Of a stretch of 36,448 bases of DNA, positions 1-9,376 are shown in pieces. Below the pieces are notes generated by a model. That model was given only the letters and a program-made list of their open reading frames with translations. It did no database searches and was not told the DNA's origin. The DNA comes from Streptococcus orisratti DSM 15617 (GTDB lineage: Bacteria; Bacillota; Bacilli; Lactobacillales; Streptococcaceae): contig NZ_KB904459.1 in the NCBI RefSeq assembly GCF_000380105.1, positions 1 through 36,448 on the forward strand, given 5' to 3'. The position numbers were made by a program, and so were the translations under genes. Numbering within the stretch: the stretch's first letter is position 1; the number at the start of each line of letters is the position of its first letter.

Positions 1-41
1 GCTTCAACCCAAAATCGGTAAAACTGTTTATGCTCTATCAT
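1..41 (-). CDS. possible start of a divergent gene (partial, off left end)
   Basis: On the minus strand an ATG at 41-39 opens a frame that stays open to the window edge (13 full codons, beginning MIEHKQFYRFWVE). An AAGGTG ribosome-binding-like sequence lies a few bases upstream on that strand. The fragment is too short to identify. If real, it is transcribed away from the relaxase and shares the inverted-repeat region to its right. A chance open frame is quite possible. Confidence 0.25.
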   Translation of the reverse strand, partial: MIEHKQFYRFWVE

Positions 42-45
42 TGTA

Positions 46-118
46 ACACCTTATTTCAAAAAATACTAGATAAGGTGTCATTTTGTCATGCCCTTTTATA
101 GCTAAATTAGTGACAAAA
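46..118. other. paired inverted repeats upstream of the relaxase; candidate oriT
   Basis: Two inverted repeats lie side by side. ACACCTTAT (46-54) pairs with ATAAGGTGT (70-78), and TTTTGTCA (81-88) pairs with TGACAAAA (111-118). Between them is TGCCC followed by a T/A-rich stretch. Origins of transfer usually lie close to the relaxase gene and carry inverted repeats next to the nick site, so this is the best oriT candidate in the window. The nick site cannot be read from the sequence. Alternatively these could be operators between divergent genes or a hairpin in the leader of the minus-strand gene. Confidence 0.35.
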
Positions 119-190
119 ATAAGGTAGCAGCCTCAAAATAGTTACTGTTATGCTTTATTTTTTTGCTTAAAGCCTTGATAGACTTGACAA

Positions 191-316
191 ATGGTAGAAA
201 AAGAGTTGCATGTTTCTCAATCTGGGCCATGGTTTAAAGACTTTAAGGTTGAGCCTGAAGAGCTCCAACCGCTCCTGAAAGATTATGTTCAATTAAGAAA
301 AGATGGGCTATTTTGA
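191..316 (+). CDS. tiny ORF before the relaxase, possibly a gene remnant
   Basis: This 41-codon frame (MVEKELHVSQSGPWFKDF at its start, ending in RKDGLF) stops 20 bases before the relaxase start. There is an in-frame stop just upstream of the ATG and no convincing ribosome binding site. The composition (acidic, amphipathic, no low complexity) looks like real coding sequence. It may be the tail of a decayed accessory mobilisation gene such as a MobC type, but no family is recognised. Chance ORF is the main alternative. Confidence 0.3.
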   Translation: MVEKELHVSQSGPWFKDFKVEPEELQPLLKDYVQLRKDGLF

Positions 317-336
317 TTAAGAGAGGAGCATAAGTG

Positions 337-2703
337 ATGAATGTATCGTCAAGTCCTAATATTACATTTATGCTTCAATACACAGAGGCTAATAGTCAAT
401 ATGTGGATTATACAAATCGTGATGAAGCTGTCAAAATTGACGAAGAATTGTCCTTGGAAACGAACAGGCAAATGATTGAAGGATTGACTGAAGACGAGAT
501 GACTCGTATTCAGGAAGCTGTCCCTGAAACTCAGTTGAATTTCAAGGAATACATTGATTATATGAACCGATCATATGCAACAGAAAACCAATCAGAAGAA
601 ATAACAGCTGTCTTTACTCAGGAAGCAGACTATCTCCAAAAACGTCGATTAAACGACCTAAAAAACAAGTTGGAATCAGCTTATCAAAATGGTTCGCTTC
701 TTTGGCAGGGTGTCATTTCTTTTGATAATGCTTTTCTTGCTGAGCAGGGATTGTATGATGTTGCAACTGGCCAAGTTGATCAAAAAGCAATTAAGGCTGC
801 TATGCGTGACATGATGCCAACCCTAATTCAGAAAGAAGGCATTTCAGATTCTGCATTTTGGTGGGGAAATATTCATCTAAACACAGACAATATCCATATT
901 CACTTTGGTCTTTCAGAAGTAGAATCTAACCGTGAAAAAATATTCTATCGGCCACGTGGACGGATGGAGTACAAAGGAAACTTCTCTCAAAAAACAATTA
1001 ATCGTTTTAAAAGCGGTGTTTATCACGGCTTACTTAAAGAGGAAACACGATCAAACATTCTCAGAAAAGAACAGATTTTAGCTAACCTCAAAGCAGATTT
1101 AATAACCTCTGTTTACCAGGAAGATAAAATCACTTCTTCAGCTGAAAAAAATTTTTTGGAACAAGCATATAATCATTTGCCTCTTAATAAGAAATGGCGC
1201 TATGGATCTAATGCTAGAGATTTTGCGGTTAGTAAGTTCTTTCTGGATCGCTATTTAGACTCCTATCTAAAAAATGAAGGTAGTGTTGCCTATCAAGAAT
1301 TTTTGAAAGAAACTAGAGAGTTTCTTAAGACCTATGAGGGTGTCTATTCAGCTGAAAAAAATCAAGTCTATGAAAAACTACGTAAAGTTGATGGACAAAC
1401 TATCAGAACGCTTGCAGAGTCAAAAGGATATGATTTAGAACATCATATGGCACGCCGTGTGATGGATTTACGGGAGCGATTGGCCAATAATATCTTACGA
1501 TCGTTTAAAGAAGCTGCACCACAGATACAGAACGCTCAGCTGGAAAAAAATTTGGATCATTTTTCTATCTTGAACCAGCAGAAAATTCTAGAACAGTATC
1601 CTGAAGCGAGTGTTGTTAAAAGCTTGAAAGCTTGGCAAAAATTAGGCTATTCCGTAAAAGCAGGGGAACACCCTCTTGAAATCATAAAGCCAGTCTATGA
1701 AGCCTATGATAAAACTGGTAAGGGGATTGGTAAGCCAGAATTTGTGTCAGATTATGTTTATGATGTTAATCAGCTAACAGAAAATATTCAGCTGAAAACC
1801 TTGACTCTAAAAGACTTGTCCTTATTATCATCAAGCGATCTCAAAGAGTTAGTGGATGCTGCTAAGTCAAAATCAACACTCTCTGAAAAGGAACGTCGTG
1901 AGTTAGGGACTTTCCGATATGCGTTAAAACTCAGTATGCTAGAGGCGAGTCAAAAAGAATTACAGGTGCGTCAAAAGCTTCTAGAACAGATACAACCTTT
2001 AGCATCCGATCAGCCATTTGTGGATTTTAAAAAGCAATCCTTAATACAAGAATTGAGAGCAATTGAACTACAATTGACTCCTAATTTTAAGCTTTCAGAA
2101 GATGATAAACTCTTGAAAGAGCGATTGAAGAGCCAGTTTGAAGATAGTGTTTCACTTCCTGTTTCAAAGGCCACTCCTGGAGTTATACAGCTTCCTATTA
2201 GACAACTTAGGGCTGAGATGGGGTTGGTTAATCAGATTCAAGATGATAATATTTTAACGCTTCTAAGAGGAAGACCAACGACAAAACGAGATTATGTAGA
2301 GGAGCTTCAGACTCATATTTCTATTTTTCAGTTGAAATACCAGATCAACAATAGAAACCAGCAGATAAGTCAACTATCGGATGAAGCAGCGATAAAAGAA
2401 ATGAGAGTAGCTAATGCCAAAGGATTCTCTGAATTAAAACGGTTATATGAGAAATTGCAACCAACAGATGATAGTCAAAGCCAGATTGCACAAACAGTTT
2501 TTAAGCAATTACAAGAACGCAAAGTTACCAAAAAAACACAACTACAACAGTCTCAAGGGCCTATAAAGTTGGATACGGACTTCATGCGTCAATTGTCATC
2601 ATCACTGAATCGTTCTCAACAAGCAAATAAAAAAGCACTTATGGAACGTGCTAGAAGTGATGAACGTGAAGAGCAAGAAGAACGCAGACAAGCTCAGCGT
2701 TAA
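337..2703 (+). CDS. MobL/MobP2-type conjugative relaxase
   Basis: This 788-residue protein would nick the element at oriT and lead the single strand into the recipient. The relaxase signature is visible: an N-terminal tyrosine cluster (around residues 13-25) and a metal-binding three-histidine motif, H180 followed by H187-I-H189-F-G. The rest is a long helical, charged C-terminal region with coiled-coil character, as in MobL relaxases first described from Firmicute plasmids such as pLS20. I chose ATG 337 because AGGAG (324-328) lies 8 bases upstream; a GTG at 334 is also in frame. The gene ends in a strong terminator and does not carry the shared promoter block of the transfer operons, so it may be controlled separately. 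Family placement rests on the His motif and overall organisation. Confidence 0.8.
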   Translation: MNVSSSPNITFMLQYTEANSQYVDYTNRDEAVKIDEELSLETNRQMIEGLTEDEMTRIQEAVPETQLNFKEYIDYMNRSYATENQSEEITAVFTQEADYLQKRRLNDLKNKLESAYQNGSLLWQGVISFDNAFLAEQGLYDVATGQVDQKAIKAAMRDMMPTLIQKEGISDSAFWWGNIHLNTDNIHIHFGLSEVESNREKIFYRPRGRMEYKGNFSQKTINRFKSGVYHGLLKEETRSNILRKEQILANLKADLITSVYQEDKITSSAEKNFLEQAYNHLPLNKKWRYGSNARDFAVSKFFLDRYLDSYLKNEGSVAYQEFLKETREFLKTYEGVYSAEKNQVYEKLRKVDGQTIRTLAESKGYDLEHHMARRVMDLRERLANNILRSFKEAAPQIQNAQLEKNLDHFSILNQQKILEQYPEASVVKSLKAWQKLGYSVKAGEHPLEIIKPVYEAYDKTGKGIGKPEFVSDYVYDVNQLTENIQLKTLTLKDLSLLSSSDLKELVDAAKSKSTLSEKERRELGTFRYALKLSMLEASQKELQVRQKLLEQIQPLASDQPFVDFKKQSLIQELRAIELQLTPNFKLSEDDKLLKERLKSQFEDSVSLPVSKATPGVIQLPIRQLRAEMGLVNQIQDDNILTLLRGRPTTKRDYVEELQTHISIFQLKYQINNRNQQISQLSDEAAIKEMRVANAKGFSELKRLYEKLQPTDDSQSQIAQTVFKQLQERKVTKKTQLQQSQGPIKLDTDFMRQLSSSLNRSQQANKKALMERARSDEREEQEERRQAQR

Positions 2704-2705
2704 TC

Positions 2706-2735
2706 AGCCATTGATGGATTATCAATGGCTTTTTT
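2706..2735 (+). terminator. Rho-independent terminator after the relaxase
   Basis: A perfect 10-bp stem, AGCCATTGAT (2706-2715) with ATCAATGGCT (2721-2730), has a 5-nt loop and runs into a T tract. It isolates the relaxase from unit A. Confidence 0.88.
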
Positions 2736-2757
2736 AAGCTTAAAAATCTCCTGTGAT

Positions 2758-2793
2758 TTGTCCCCTTAACACAAGATTTTCCATTATCTCTTA
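2758..2793 (+). promoter_or_regulatory. shared transfer promoter block, copy A
   Basis: TTGTCC (2758-2763), an 18-nt spacer holding CTTAAC, and CATTAT (2782-2787) followed by CTCTTA. It lies 46 bases before the start codon of the 85-residue gene. This is the most divergent of the six copies (CTTAACACAAGATT instead of CTTAACGCARGAATT). No GTTATATAAC palindrome accompanies it. Confidence 0.78.
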
Positions 2794-2833
2794 GACTAGA
2801 AGTAACTGTAGGTACAGGAAGGAGGTGGTGAGC

Positions 2834-3091
2834 ATGCTACAATTTCCAAGCGTTTCTGAAGAGGAATTTGACTTCGATGCTGACTGGCTAGTCAAGTCTA
2901 TTGATGATACTCAAAAACTAATTCTTTTTGCTGGACAAGGAAAGAATGGTGATTTGGAGTTGGAATTGGACTATCAAAATAATCCAGAAGAATTTGAGCA
3001 TTTTTCAGTAGGTGATCTCATTCAATTACCAAGAGAAATATTTGTTGTTTCTGAAATGACACCGTATCAACCAAAATATGAGTGTTTCTAG
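2834..3091 (+). CDS. small acidic hypothetical protein
   Basis: This 85-residue protein starts at ATG 2834, which has GGAGG (2821-2825) 8 bases upstream; the in-frame GTGs at 2825 and 2828 overlap that site. It is strongly acidic (EEEFDFDADW near the N-terminus), soluble, and has no signal or membrane segment. It is the first gene of unit A and ends 18 bases before the giant primase-like gene, so the two are probably co-transcribed and may work together. Acidic proteins of this size in mobile elements are often DNA mimics or partners of DNA-processing enzymes, but no family is recognised. Confidence 0.7.
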   Translation: MLQFPSVSEEEFDFDADWLVKSIDDTQKLILFAGQGKNGDLELELDYQNNPEEFEHFSVGDLIQLPREIFVVSEMTPYQPKYECF

Positions 3092-3109
3092 TAAAGGAAA
3101 GGAGTTTTT

Positions 3110-6100
3110 ATGGCAGAAGAACACACACAACAGCCATCTTCACGTGGAAAAAGCCGTCGAGAGAGGGTAGAATATGCTCGGTCTCGTGATATTTTAGATG
3201 TTGCTAGTGAACTGAACATGGAATTGGTGCGTTTAGGACGAGATTACCGCTGGAAAGAACATGATTCTATGGTTATTTCGCCTGATAAAAATATGTGGAA
3301 CTGGTTTTCACGACACCAAGGCGGGGATGTTATCTCACTTGTTGAAACGATGAAAGAAGTGAACTTCAATCAGGCAATTGATTACTTAAATGATGGCAGT
3401 TTTAAAGAATATACAGTTGTTGAGAGGGTACAAGAACCGTTTTCCTACTATCTTGAGCCTTATGAGCAGCCGTTTGAAGCAGCTAGAACCTATCTAAAAG
3501 AACAACGTAGTCTATCAGATGAAACAATTGATTTCTTTCTTGATAAGGGAGTTTTAGCTCAAGCTAATGCTAAAGTCAATGGTAGTATTGAACCTGTTGT
3601 TGTTTTTAAGTCATTTGATTTCTCAGGTGAGATCGCAGGGGCAACTCTGCAAGGGATTGAAGAGAACTGGGAGAAGTGGCCAGAACGTGGATATGCTAAG
3701 AATATTGTCAGAAATTCAGATGGTATTACTGGTATGCACGTTGATATTGGGCAACCTAATCGCCTTATCTTTGCAGAAAGTGCTATTGATTTGATGTCTT
3801 ACTATGAATTGAATAAAGAAAAACTACAAGATGTCAGATTAATATCGATGGACGGCTTGAAAGAATCTGTGGTAGGAAGGCATTTAGTACAGCTTCAGGC
3901 AGATATTTCAGGTCGTCCGCTTCGTTGGACTCATGATCAATTAGCAGAAGGATTACAGACAGCTATTGACAATAATTTCTTTACAGATGGAAAACATGCA
4001 AACTGGATCACTCTTGCAGTAGATAATGATACTGGTGGGCATAATTTTATTGACTCTCTGAGAGAAAAGGGAGCTACTATTAATGAGGATTTACCAGATT
4101 TACAACCAGGGCAAGATAAGACAGACTGGAACGATGCTTTAAAACAACATAAACTTTTGGGTCTGTCTGATGGTATGGAATCTTATCAAACAAGGAGTGA
4201 AGAACAAGGTGTCCTATTTGAAAATCTTGCTAATATAACTTCAACTTCAGATCGTGCTCAAGTACCCTATGATACTTTTAAAGCTAATCAAGAAAGACTA
4301 TCAGAAGCAGTTCAAAATCAAATTCAAGCTGGTGCTTTGAGAATTACACTTTCAGATGAAGCCTATTTCCATACCTTGGTCAACTATACTGGATGGAGTC
4401 ATCCGATGCAGCAGTTAAAACCTCAAGCAATGGAAGGCTTAAAAGAACATCGAGCTTTCTTTGAGTCAATCAATGATACTAATATTGATCGTTTTAAAGA
4501 AAAAGGGACACCTGAACAAAATCAGATGTACGACCTTTTAAAAGGTCTTCAAAAGGATTTAGGACGCTCAAGTACCTCGACAGTCTTTTCAGAAGAAGTA
4601 GCTATTAGTGCTTATAATCTCAATCGTCGATTAAATAGCCTGACAGCTGAAAATTGGGGTAAAGGCATCACGGACCCACTAGGGTCTCTAGGGCGTGATA
4701 CCTGGAATGTTATCAGCTATCCTGCTAATGATATTGTAACTGATAATACAGACTATTATGATCAGCTGGTGCCTTACCACTTGTTAGAATACCTAAATGG
4801 TAAAAATGGAACGGTTGAAATATCTCCAGAAACGTATGAAACGATTCTCCAGCAGTTGAGAGATGAGTCAATTATCATCACTCCTGAAGTGGTAGAAGAC
4901 GTTACGACATCACCAGAACAGGTGGTTTCTTCATCTGAGGAAACAGAAAAGCCTCTTGAGGTTCATCAAGGGCAGGATGTTTCAGAGCAACAAAAAAAGG
5001 AAGTGCAGCTAAAAGATATCCGTACACTACATCGTGAATGGGAACAGGAACTAGAAAATAAGGTAACTCAATTCCTAGGGCACACTCCTCAATGGTGGGA
5101 ACTTGAGCGTAATCGGGGCGCATTCATCACCTCTGAGTTGGATCAACTATTTGCCAAACGTAGTTCACTGAAATTAGATGCTCACTTTGCAGATAATTCA
5201 CAATATGTCAGACAGGAGATAAAGCAACTTGATGAACAAATTTTAACGATAATCCAACAAGAGAAAGCTCCTGAGAGGACTCAGGAGCAGGCTGTTTCAG
5301 AGCAACAAAAAAACGAGAGGATGTATCAACGCAAGGGTTCTTTACAGCCCGAAGCTGAAGGTAGCACCTCACCCGTACTTGAAACAAGTACCTTTGAACG
5401 CTCTGTTACCAGTCGTCCTACTGTATCCTCTCAGTATCTAAATTTTAGCATAAAAGATGGCTTTAAGTCAAGAAAAACAAAGTATGAAAAGTCTATTGAT
5501 GCTTATAATTTGGGTAAATTAAATAGAAGAGGGATAGATATTCAAGAAGCGGCTCAATTCTATTTAAACGAGTTGGCAAATAGTACAGTCCATTACTTTA
5601 CATCAGATGGTAGTTTAGTGCAGGTAAACTTTTTAGAAGAGAATTTTCTGCATCTAACTGGCCTAAAAATTATTGGTGATGCTGCAACACCTGGGAAAAT
5701 ATTGCATGATTTTGCTAATGGTGGGGAACTTAGTTATGACGATATTCGTTTAAAAAACACAGAATCTCCATTTGATAAAATTAAAGTTCTTCCTGACTTA
5801 GAAACTGTTTTACAGACAGATTCATTTTATTTTGATGATCTACAAGATATTCCTAGATACCAAGGACGTTTTGATAGTCTAATCAAGTCAGACGATAGTG
5901 ATTTGATGCTTTTATTCCGTATGAATACCGAAGATGGAACAGTTCCTGTGTCAGTATTTAAAGCAAGACAAGTTTTGAGGGTAGAGCTACAAGAAGCTAG
6001 AAAAAATGAAATTTTAGGTATTTTTCGAGAGAAAGGTGGCTTGATAGAACAGATTGACATAAATAAAAACTATGTAAAAGACGATGGTGAGGAGATGCTT

Positions 6101-9100
6101 TCTATTTTAAAGAATAGACAATATGAAGAATCTCGTGATATAAATGATCAATCAATGAATGTTTCCTCTTATAGCTTCAATCATCAAGACTATTCAGATA
6201 TTGATAGTTTGTTGGAAGCTGGTTCTGCTTATTTACAAACTACAGAAGGCCAAGAATGGCTGGCTAGAGATCCAGAGTATCATCAAGAATTATTAGATGT
6301 TTTTGAATCCGCAGGTGCCACCCCTAAACAAAAATTAGAGGTAATGAGTGAGTTTGGTAACATTCAGGTTAATGGCTATGATATTGTTGCTGGTCTAGGT
6401 TATTCTGAAGCGTTGAGTGATGATGCACTATTTTTTGATCAGAATACCATAACCGAAATTACAGAACAAGGATTTGTGCAGGAAAAACCAATTCAAACAA
6501 GAATAGATCAACAAGTTTCTCAACAACAATTGGAAAGTTTACGAAACTACTTCTCTGGTCAGATGGATAAAGTAGAAATAGGAATTGGTCGTTCTGGAGC
6601 TGGAGTAGATTATAGGGCCTATTACTTGAGAAATTCGTATGATAACAGGATAGAAATTGCTGCTACTGATTTAGGTAGTGAATTATCACCTGAAGAGCAG
6701 CTAGATGCTTTGATGAATAAGATTGTTGAAAATTATGGGAAGTCATTCTGGGATCTTGTCCAACAACCAGATTTTGAATTATCAGATGAAGAAGCTCATC
6801 AATTGGCCTATCCGATAGTTACTCAAGAGTCTTTATCAGAAGTATTTGGATATTCTCCTGATGTAATTACAGAAGAGAAACTTCAAACTCCTGAACCAAT
6901 TTCAGCTGAACTTTTCACTCAAGTATTAGATTCTGCATATAACGTAGGCGATCCTAGAAAGTTAGGATTACAAGTTCCTGAAGAATCTAAGAGAGCTTGG
7001 GAGCGTTACTATGAACTTTCTGATAGTTATGAAGGAAACTTTAGCGCTGTGGTAGATGCTGCCGACCAGCTGAGTCTCGTTGATAAAAATTCTAATTTCT
7101 ATCAAGACTGGCAACAGGATCAGATTTATAACGATACCTACCATGTTCGTCTTAGAGGCTCTAATGAGGGGTTAATCAGCCCTCAGTGGCCGTTTGAACC
7201 GACTCACTTTGTTTCTTATCAAGACTTTGTCACAGAGCTTTACAAGGCTAATCAGGACGCCTCTCAGACGCAGCCAATCGCATTTGATATTTACGCTCCA
7301 GGTGGCGCCCTGATTAAAGACGGTGTCCGTTATGCTGTTGGCGATGAAACGCAGCCTGTATCACGTCTTTTGGGACTAGGTTATCGTCGTTTAGAGGATT
7401 ATCCTAATTTAGCAGCTATTGATGAAGAAGTGCTTTCTCAGCTGGAAAATCAAGAAGTAAATCAAGATATCGCAGCTGAAGCTAATGAGCAGACAGTAGC
7501 TTCACCAGAAACACCACAAGAACGTGATTCAAGAGAAGATTTTCAGTCTCCTAAACAGGATATAAGAACTGGATTAGCTCAACGAGTGGAAGAAATTATG
7601 GCTGAAGATGCTGCTAAGATTCTAGTATCTTCCATTCCCCAAGTTCAAGAGAATTTATCAGTAGAGGGTGATTTAATCGGAGCTCCTCAACCTGATGGTC
7701 AGATGCTTTATACCAACCAAGAAGATTTTGGCCGTGATTATCAATTAGAACTAACTGTTCATAGTCCAGTAAAAATTGATCAATTATCGGATATTCAAGC
7801 ACCTTGGACGTTGGCACTTATTCAGGGAGAACAGAAACTTGGTTATTTAGCTTATGGTAGTGATTGGGGAAATGATTTTCAAGTTAAAAAAGAACTGGAG
7901 CAGCTTGCTTCACAAATTGGAGCTGGAAACTCCCCTGAAGGGCTTTATCAGCAGGAAGAGATAGATGCCTTTTTGACTAACAACAGAGGACAAGCATCTA
8001 ATTATCGGACTCAGGAAAATATCTCTTCAGCAGAATCGTTCGACTATGCAACAGCTTCCGCTTATGATATTAGTGAAAGAGCTTTTCAGAAGATTCGTGA
8101 GTACACACAATCCCCTGAAGACTTGCTGGAGTATGTAGAATTTATGAGTAAATTCCCTCAGCTTTCTCCTCGTAACGTTGCGCTTATCCAAGAACAATGG
8201 AGAGGTGCAAATGCAGTCGCAACTTATGATCAGTGGAAATCAATGGGAGAAGCGCTTGGAATTAAACCAGAGGACGTTATTCAAACTAAAGCAACGTACG
8301 TTAATAAGAGAACTGGTGAAACAAAAGAAGTTGTTCATCAGGGGCTTTCTGTTAAGTCAGGGGAAAAGTCTCAAATAACATTATTTAGACCGTTGATGGT
8401 TCGGATGATTCCTGTCATAGATGAAAGTGGAAATCACGTCAAAAATGATAAAGGGAATCCAAAATATAAAAAGTTTTCAGATGCAACTCCACAAGAAAAA
8501 GAATTGGTGAAAGAAGGCAAGCTCCCTGTTCGTCAATTTCAGGAGAGAGATCCTAAAACTGGCCAACCAAGATTTACGACTTATAAAGTCTTTGAGTTGT
8601 CACAAACCACTTTGAAACCAGAAAGTTATCCAAAAGCTATGCCAAACCGTCATTATAACTTTAATACAGATAAGGTTAAGACTAAAGAAGTTCTCGAAGG
8701 CTTATGTGATTATGCTGAAAGTATTGGTGTTTCCATTATGAAAGATGAAGCTCATGTTCTAGGAAATGCGAAAGGTGCCTTTTTCCCAGGAGAACAATTA
8801 ATTTTAATTAATCCAGATAACACGCCTGGAGAAAAAATTGCAACAACGATTCATGAACTAGCTCACGCAACGCTTCATAATCCTAACCTTGCAGATCAGT
8901 ATAAAGAGCTGCCTAAAGTCCAAAAAGAGCTTGAGGCTGAAATGACTAGTCATTTGCTCTCGAAGCATTTTGGTTTAGATACGACTGAGAAGGCTATTGA
9001 TTATATGGCTAAGTGGACCGATAATTTAAAAGGATTAGATGATAAACAACTAGCTAACTCTTTGAAACGCATCCATAAAACAGTTTCTAAGATGCACAAG

Positions 9101-9196
9101 CAAATTGAGCATCACACGAAACCTTATCAATTAGGAAAAAGTCGAGGACAGGGACCAAATTTTCCTAAAGCCCCTACCAAAGGGCCAAGTCGTTAA
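3110..9196 (+). CDS. giant polyvalent protein: Toprim primase-like N-terminus, ArdC-like and metallopeptidase C-terminus
   Basis: A 2028-residue soluble protein, the largest in the window. Residues about 15-95 resemble the region before Toprim in plasmid primases (motif WNWFSRHQGGDVISL) but lack zinc-binding cysteines. Residues about 130-350 form a Toprim-like domain: E223 in FAESAIDL and D305-N-D307. A Q/E-rich linker follows (about 600-780), then several poorly recognised globular segments separated by linkers. Residues about 1640-1830 resemble the ArdC N-terminal ssDNA-binding/antirestriction domain. Near the C-terminus H1915-E-L-A-H1919 is a zinc metallopeptidase HExxH motif. This order matches the polyvalent-protein concept, in which one protein enters with transferred DNA and both primes the second strand and counters host defence. 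The exact domain set is inference. AAAGGAGT precedes the ATG, and a terminator follows. Confidence 0.72.
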   Translation: MAEEHTQQPSSRGKSRRERVEYARSRDILDVASELNMELVRLGRDYRWKEHDSMVISPDKNMWNWFSRHQGGDVISLVETMKEVNFNQAIDYLNDGSFKEYTVVERVQEPFSYYLEPYEQPFEAARTYLKEQRSLSDETIDFFLDKGVLAQANAKVNGSIEPVVVFKSFDFSGEIAGATLQGIEENWEKWPERGYAKNIVRNSDGITGMHVDIGQPNRLIFAESAIDLMSYYELNKEKLQDVRLISMDGLKESVVGRHLVQLQADISGRPLRWTHDQLAEGLQTAIDNNFFTDGKHANWITLAVDNDTGGHNFIDSLREKGATINEDLPDLQPGQDKTDWNDALKQHKLLGLSDGMESYQTRSEEQGVLFENLANITSTSDRAQVPYDTFKANQERLSEAVQNQIQAGALRITLSDEAYFHTLVNYTGWSHPMQQLKPQAMEGLKEHRAFFESINDTNIDRFKEKGTPEQNQMYDLLKGLQKDLGRSSTSTVFSEEVAISAYNLNRRLNSLTAENWGKGITDPLGSLGRDTWNVISYPANDIVTDNTDYYDQLVPYHLLEYLNGKNGTVEISPETYETILQQLRDESIIITPEVVEDVTTSPEQVVSSSEETEKPLEVHQGQDVSEQQKKEVQLKDIRTLHREWEQELENKVTQFLGHTPQWWELERNRGAFITSELDQLFAKRSSLKLDAHFADNSQYVRQEIKQLDEQILTIIQQEKAPERTQEQAVSEQQKNERMYQRKGSLQPEAEGSTSPVLETSTFERSVTSRPTVSSQYLNFSIKDGFKSRKTKYEKSIDAYNLGKLNRRGIDIQEAAQFYLNELANSTVHYFTSDGSLVQVNFLEENFLHLTGLKIIGDAATPGKILHDFANGGELSYDDIRLKNTESPFDKIKVLPDLETVLQTDSFYFDDLQDIPRYQGRFDSLIKSDDSDLMLLFRMNTEDGTVPVSVFKARQVLRVELQEARKNEILGIFREKGGLIEQIDINKNYVKDDGEEMLSILKNRQYEESRDINDQSMNVSSYSFNHQDYSDIDSLLEAGSAYLQTTEGQEWLARDPEYHQELLDVFESAGATPKQKLEVMSEFGNIQVNGYDIVAGLGYSEALSDDALFFDQNTITEITEQGFVQEKPIQTRIDQQVSQQQLESLRNYFSGQMDKVEIGIGRSGAGVDYRAYYLRNSYDNRIEIAATDLGSELSPEEQLDALMNKIVENYGKSFWDLVQQPDFELSDEEAHQLAYPIVTQESLSEVFGYSPDVITEEKLQTPEPISAELFTQVLDSAYNVGDPRKLGLQVPEESKRAWERYYELSDSYEGNFSAVVDAADQLSLVDKNSNFYQDWQQDQIYNDTYHVRLRGSNEGLISPQWPFEPTHFVSYQDFVTELYKANQDASQTQPIAFDIYAPGGALIKDGVRYAVGDETQPVSRLLGLGYRRLEDYPNLAAIDEEVLSQLENQEVNQDIAAEANEQTVASPETPQERDSREDFQSPKQDIRTGLAQRVEEIMAEDAAKILVSSIPQVQENLSVEGDLIGAPQPDGQMLYTNQEDFGRDYQLELTVHSPVKIDQLSDIQAPWTLALIQGEQKLGYLAYGSDWGNDFQVKKELEQLASQIGAGNSPEGLYQQEEIDAFLTNNRGQASNYRTQENISSAESFDYATASAYDISERAFQKIREYTQSPEDLLEYVEFMSKFPQLSPRNVALIQEQWRGANAVATYDQWKSMGEALGIKPEDVIQTKATYVNKRTGETKEVVHQGLSVKSGEKSQITLFRPLMVRMIPVIDESGNHVKNDKGNPKYKKFSDATPQEKELVKEGKLPVRQFQERDPKTGQPRFTTYKVFELSQTTLKPESYPKAMPNRHYNFNTDKVKTKEVLEGLCDYAESIGVSIMKDEAHVLGNAKGAFFPGEQLILINPDNTPGEKIATTIHELAHATLHNPNLADQYKELPKVQKELEAEMTSHLLSKHFGLDTTEKAIDYMAKWTDNLKGLDDKQLANSLKRIHKTVSKMHKQIEHHTKPYQLGKSRGQGPNFPKAPTKGPSR

Positions 9197-9200
9197 GACA

Positions 9201-9231
9201 AAAGGTATTCTCAATTGAGAGTACCTTTTTA
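9201..9231 (+). terminator. terminator of unit A
   Basis: A 12-bp stem (9201-9212 with 9217-9228, one T-G wobble), loop AATT, then T run. It lies directly after the giant primase-like gene. Confidence 0.85.
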
Positions 9232-9241
9232 TACACAAAAA

Positions 9242-9275
9242 ATGATACAAAAAGTTATATAACAAATTGTATCAT
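9242..9275. promoter_or_regulatory. GTTATATAAC palindrome, copy before topoisomerase
   Basis: The core GTTATATAAC (9254-9263) is embedded in a longer inverted repeat: ATGATACAA (9242-9250) matches TTGTATCAT (9267-9275) perfectly across AAA spacers. The core ends 42 bases before the TTG of promoter block B. It is probably an operator or partition site. See the copies at 22501, 26008, 29177, 34452 and 34532. Confidence 0.65.
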
Positions 9276-9304
9276 AGCTGTTTTAGTTATCATCTGGGGA
9301 TGGT

Positions 9305-9340
9305 TTGTCCCCTTAACGCAAGAATTACCATTATCTCTTA
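9305..9340 (+). promoter_or_regulatory. shared transfer promoter block, copy B
   Basis: TTGTCC (9305-9310), 18-nt spacer with CTTAACGCAAGAATT, CATTAT (9329-9334), then CTCTTA. The topoisomerase start codon is 42 bases past the -10-like element. Confidence 0.82.
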
Positions 9341-9376
9341 AACTGAAATTAACTAACAGTAAAGGAGAAGAGTGAT

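Noticed and set aside
184..212. TTGACA at 184-189 as a relaxase promoter
   Set aside because: At 17 nt downstream the sequence is TGCATG, with no acceptable -10; no confident promoter for the relaxase was found.
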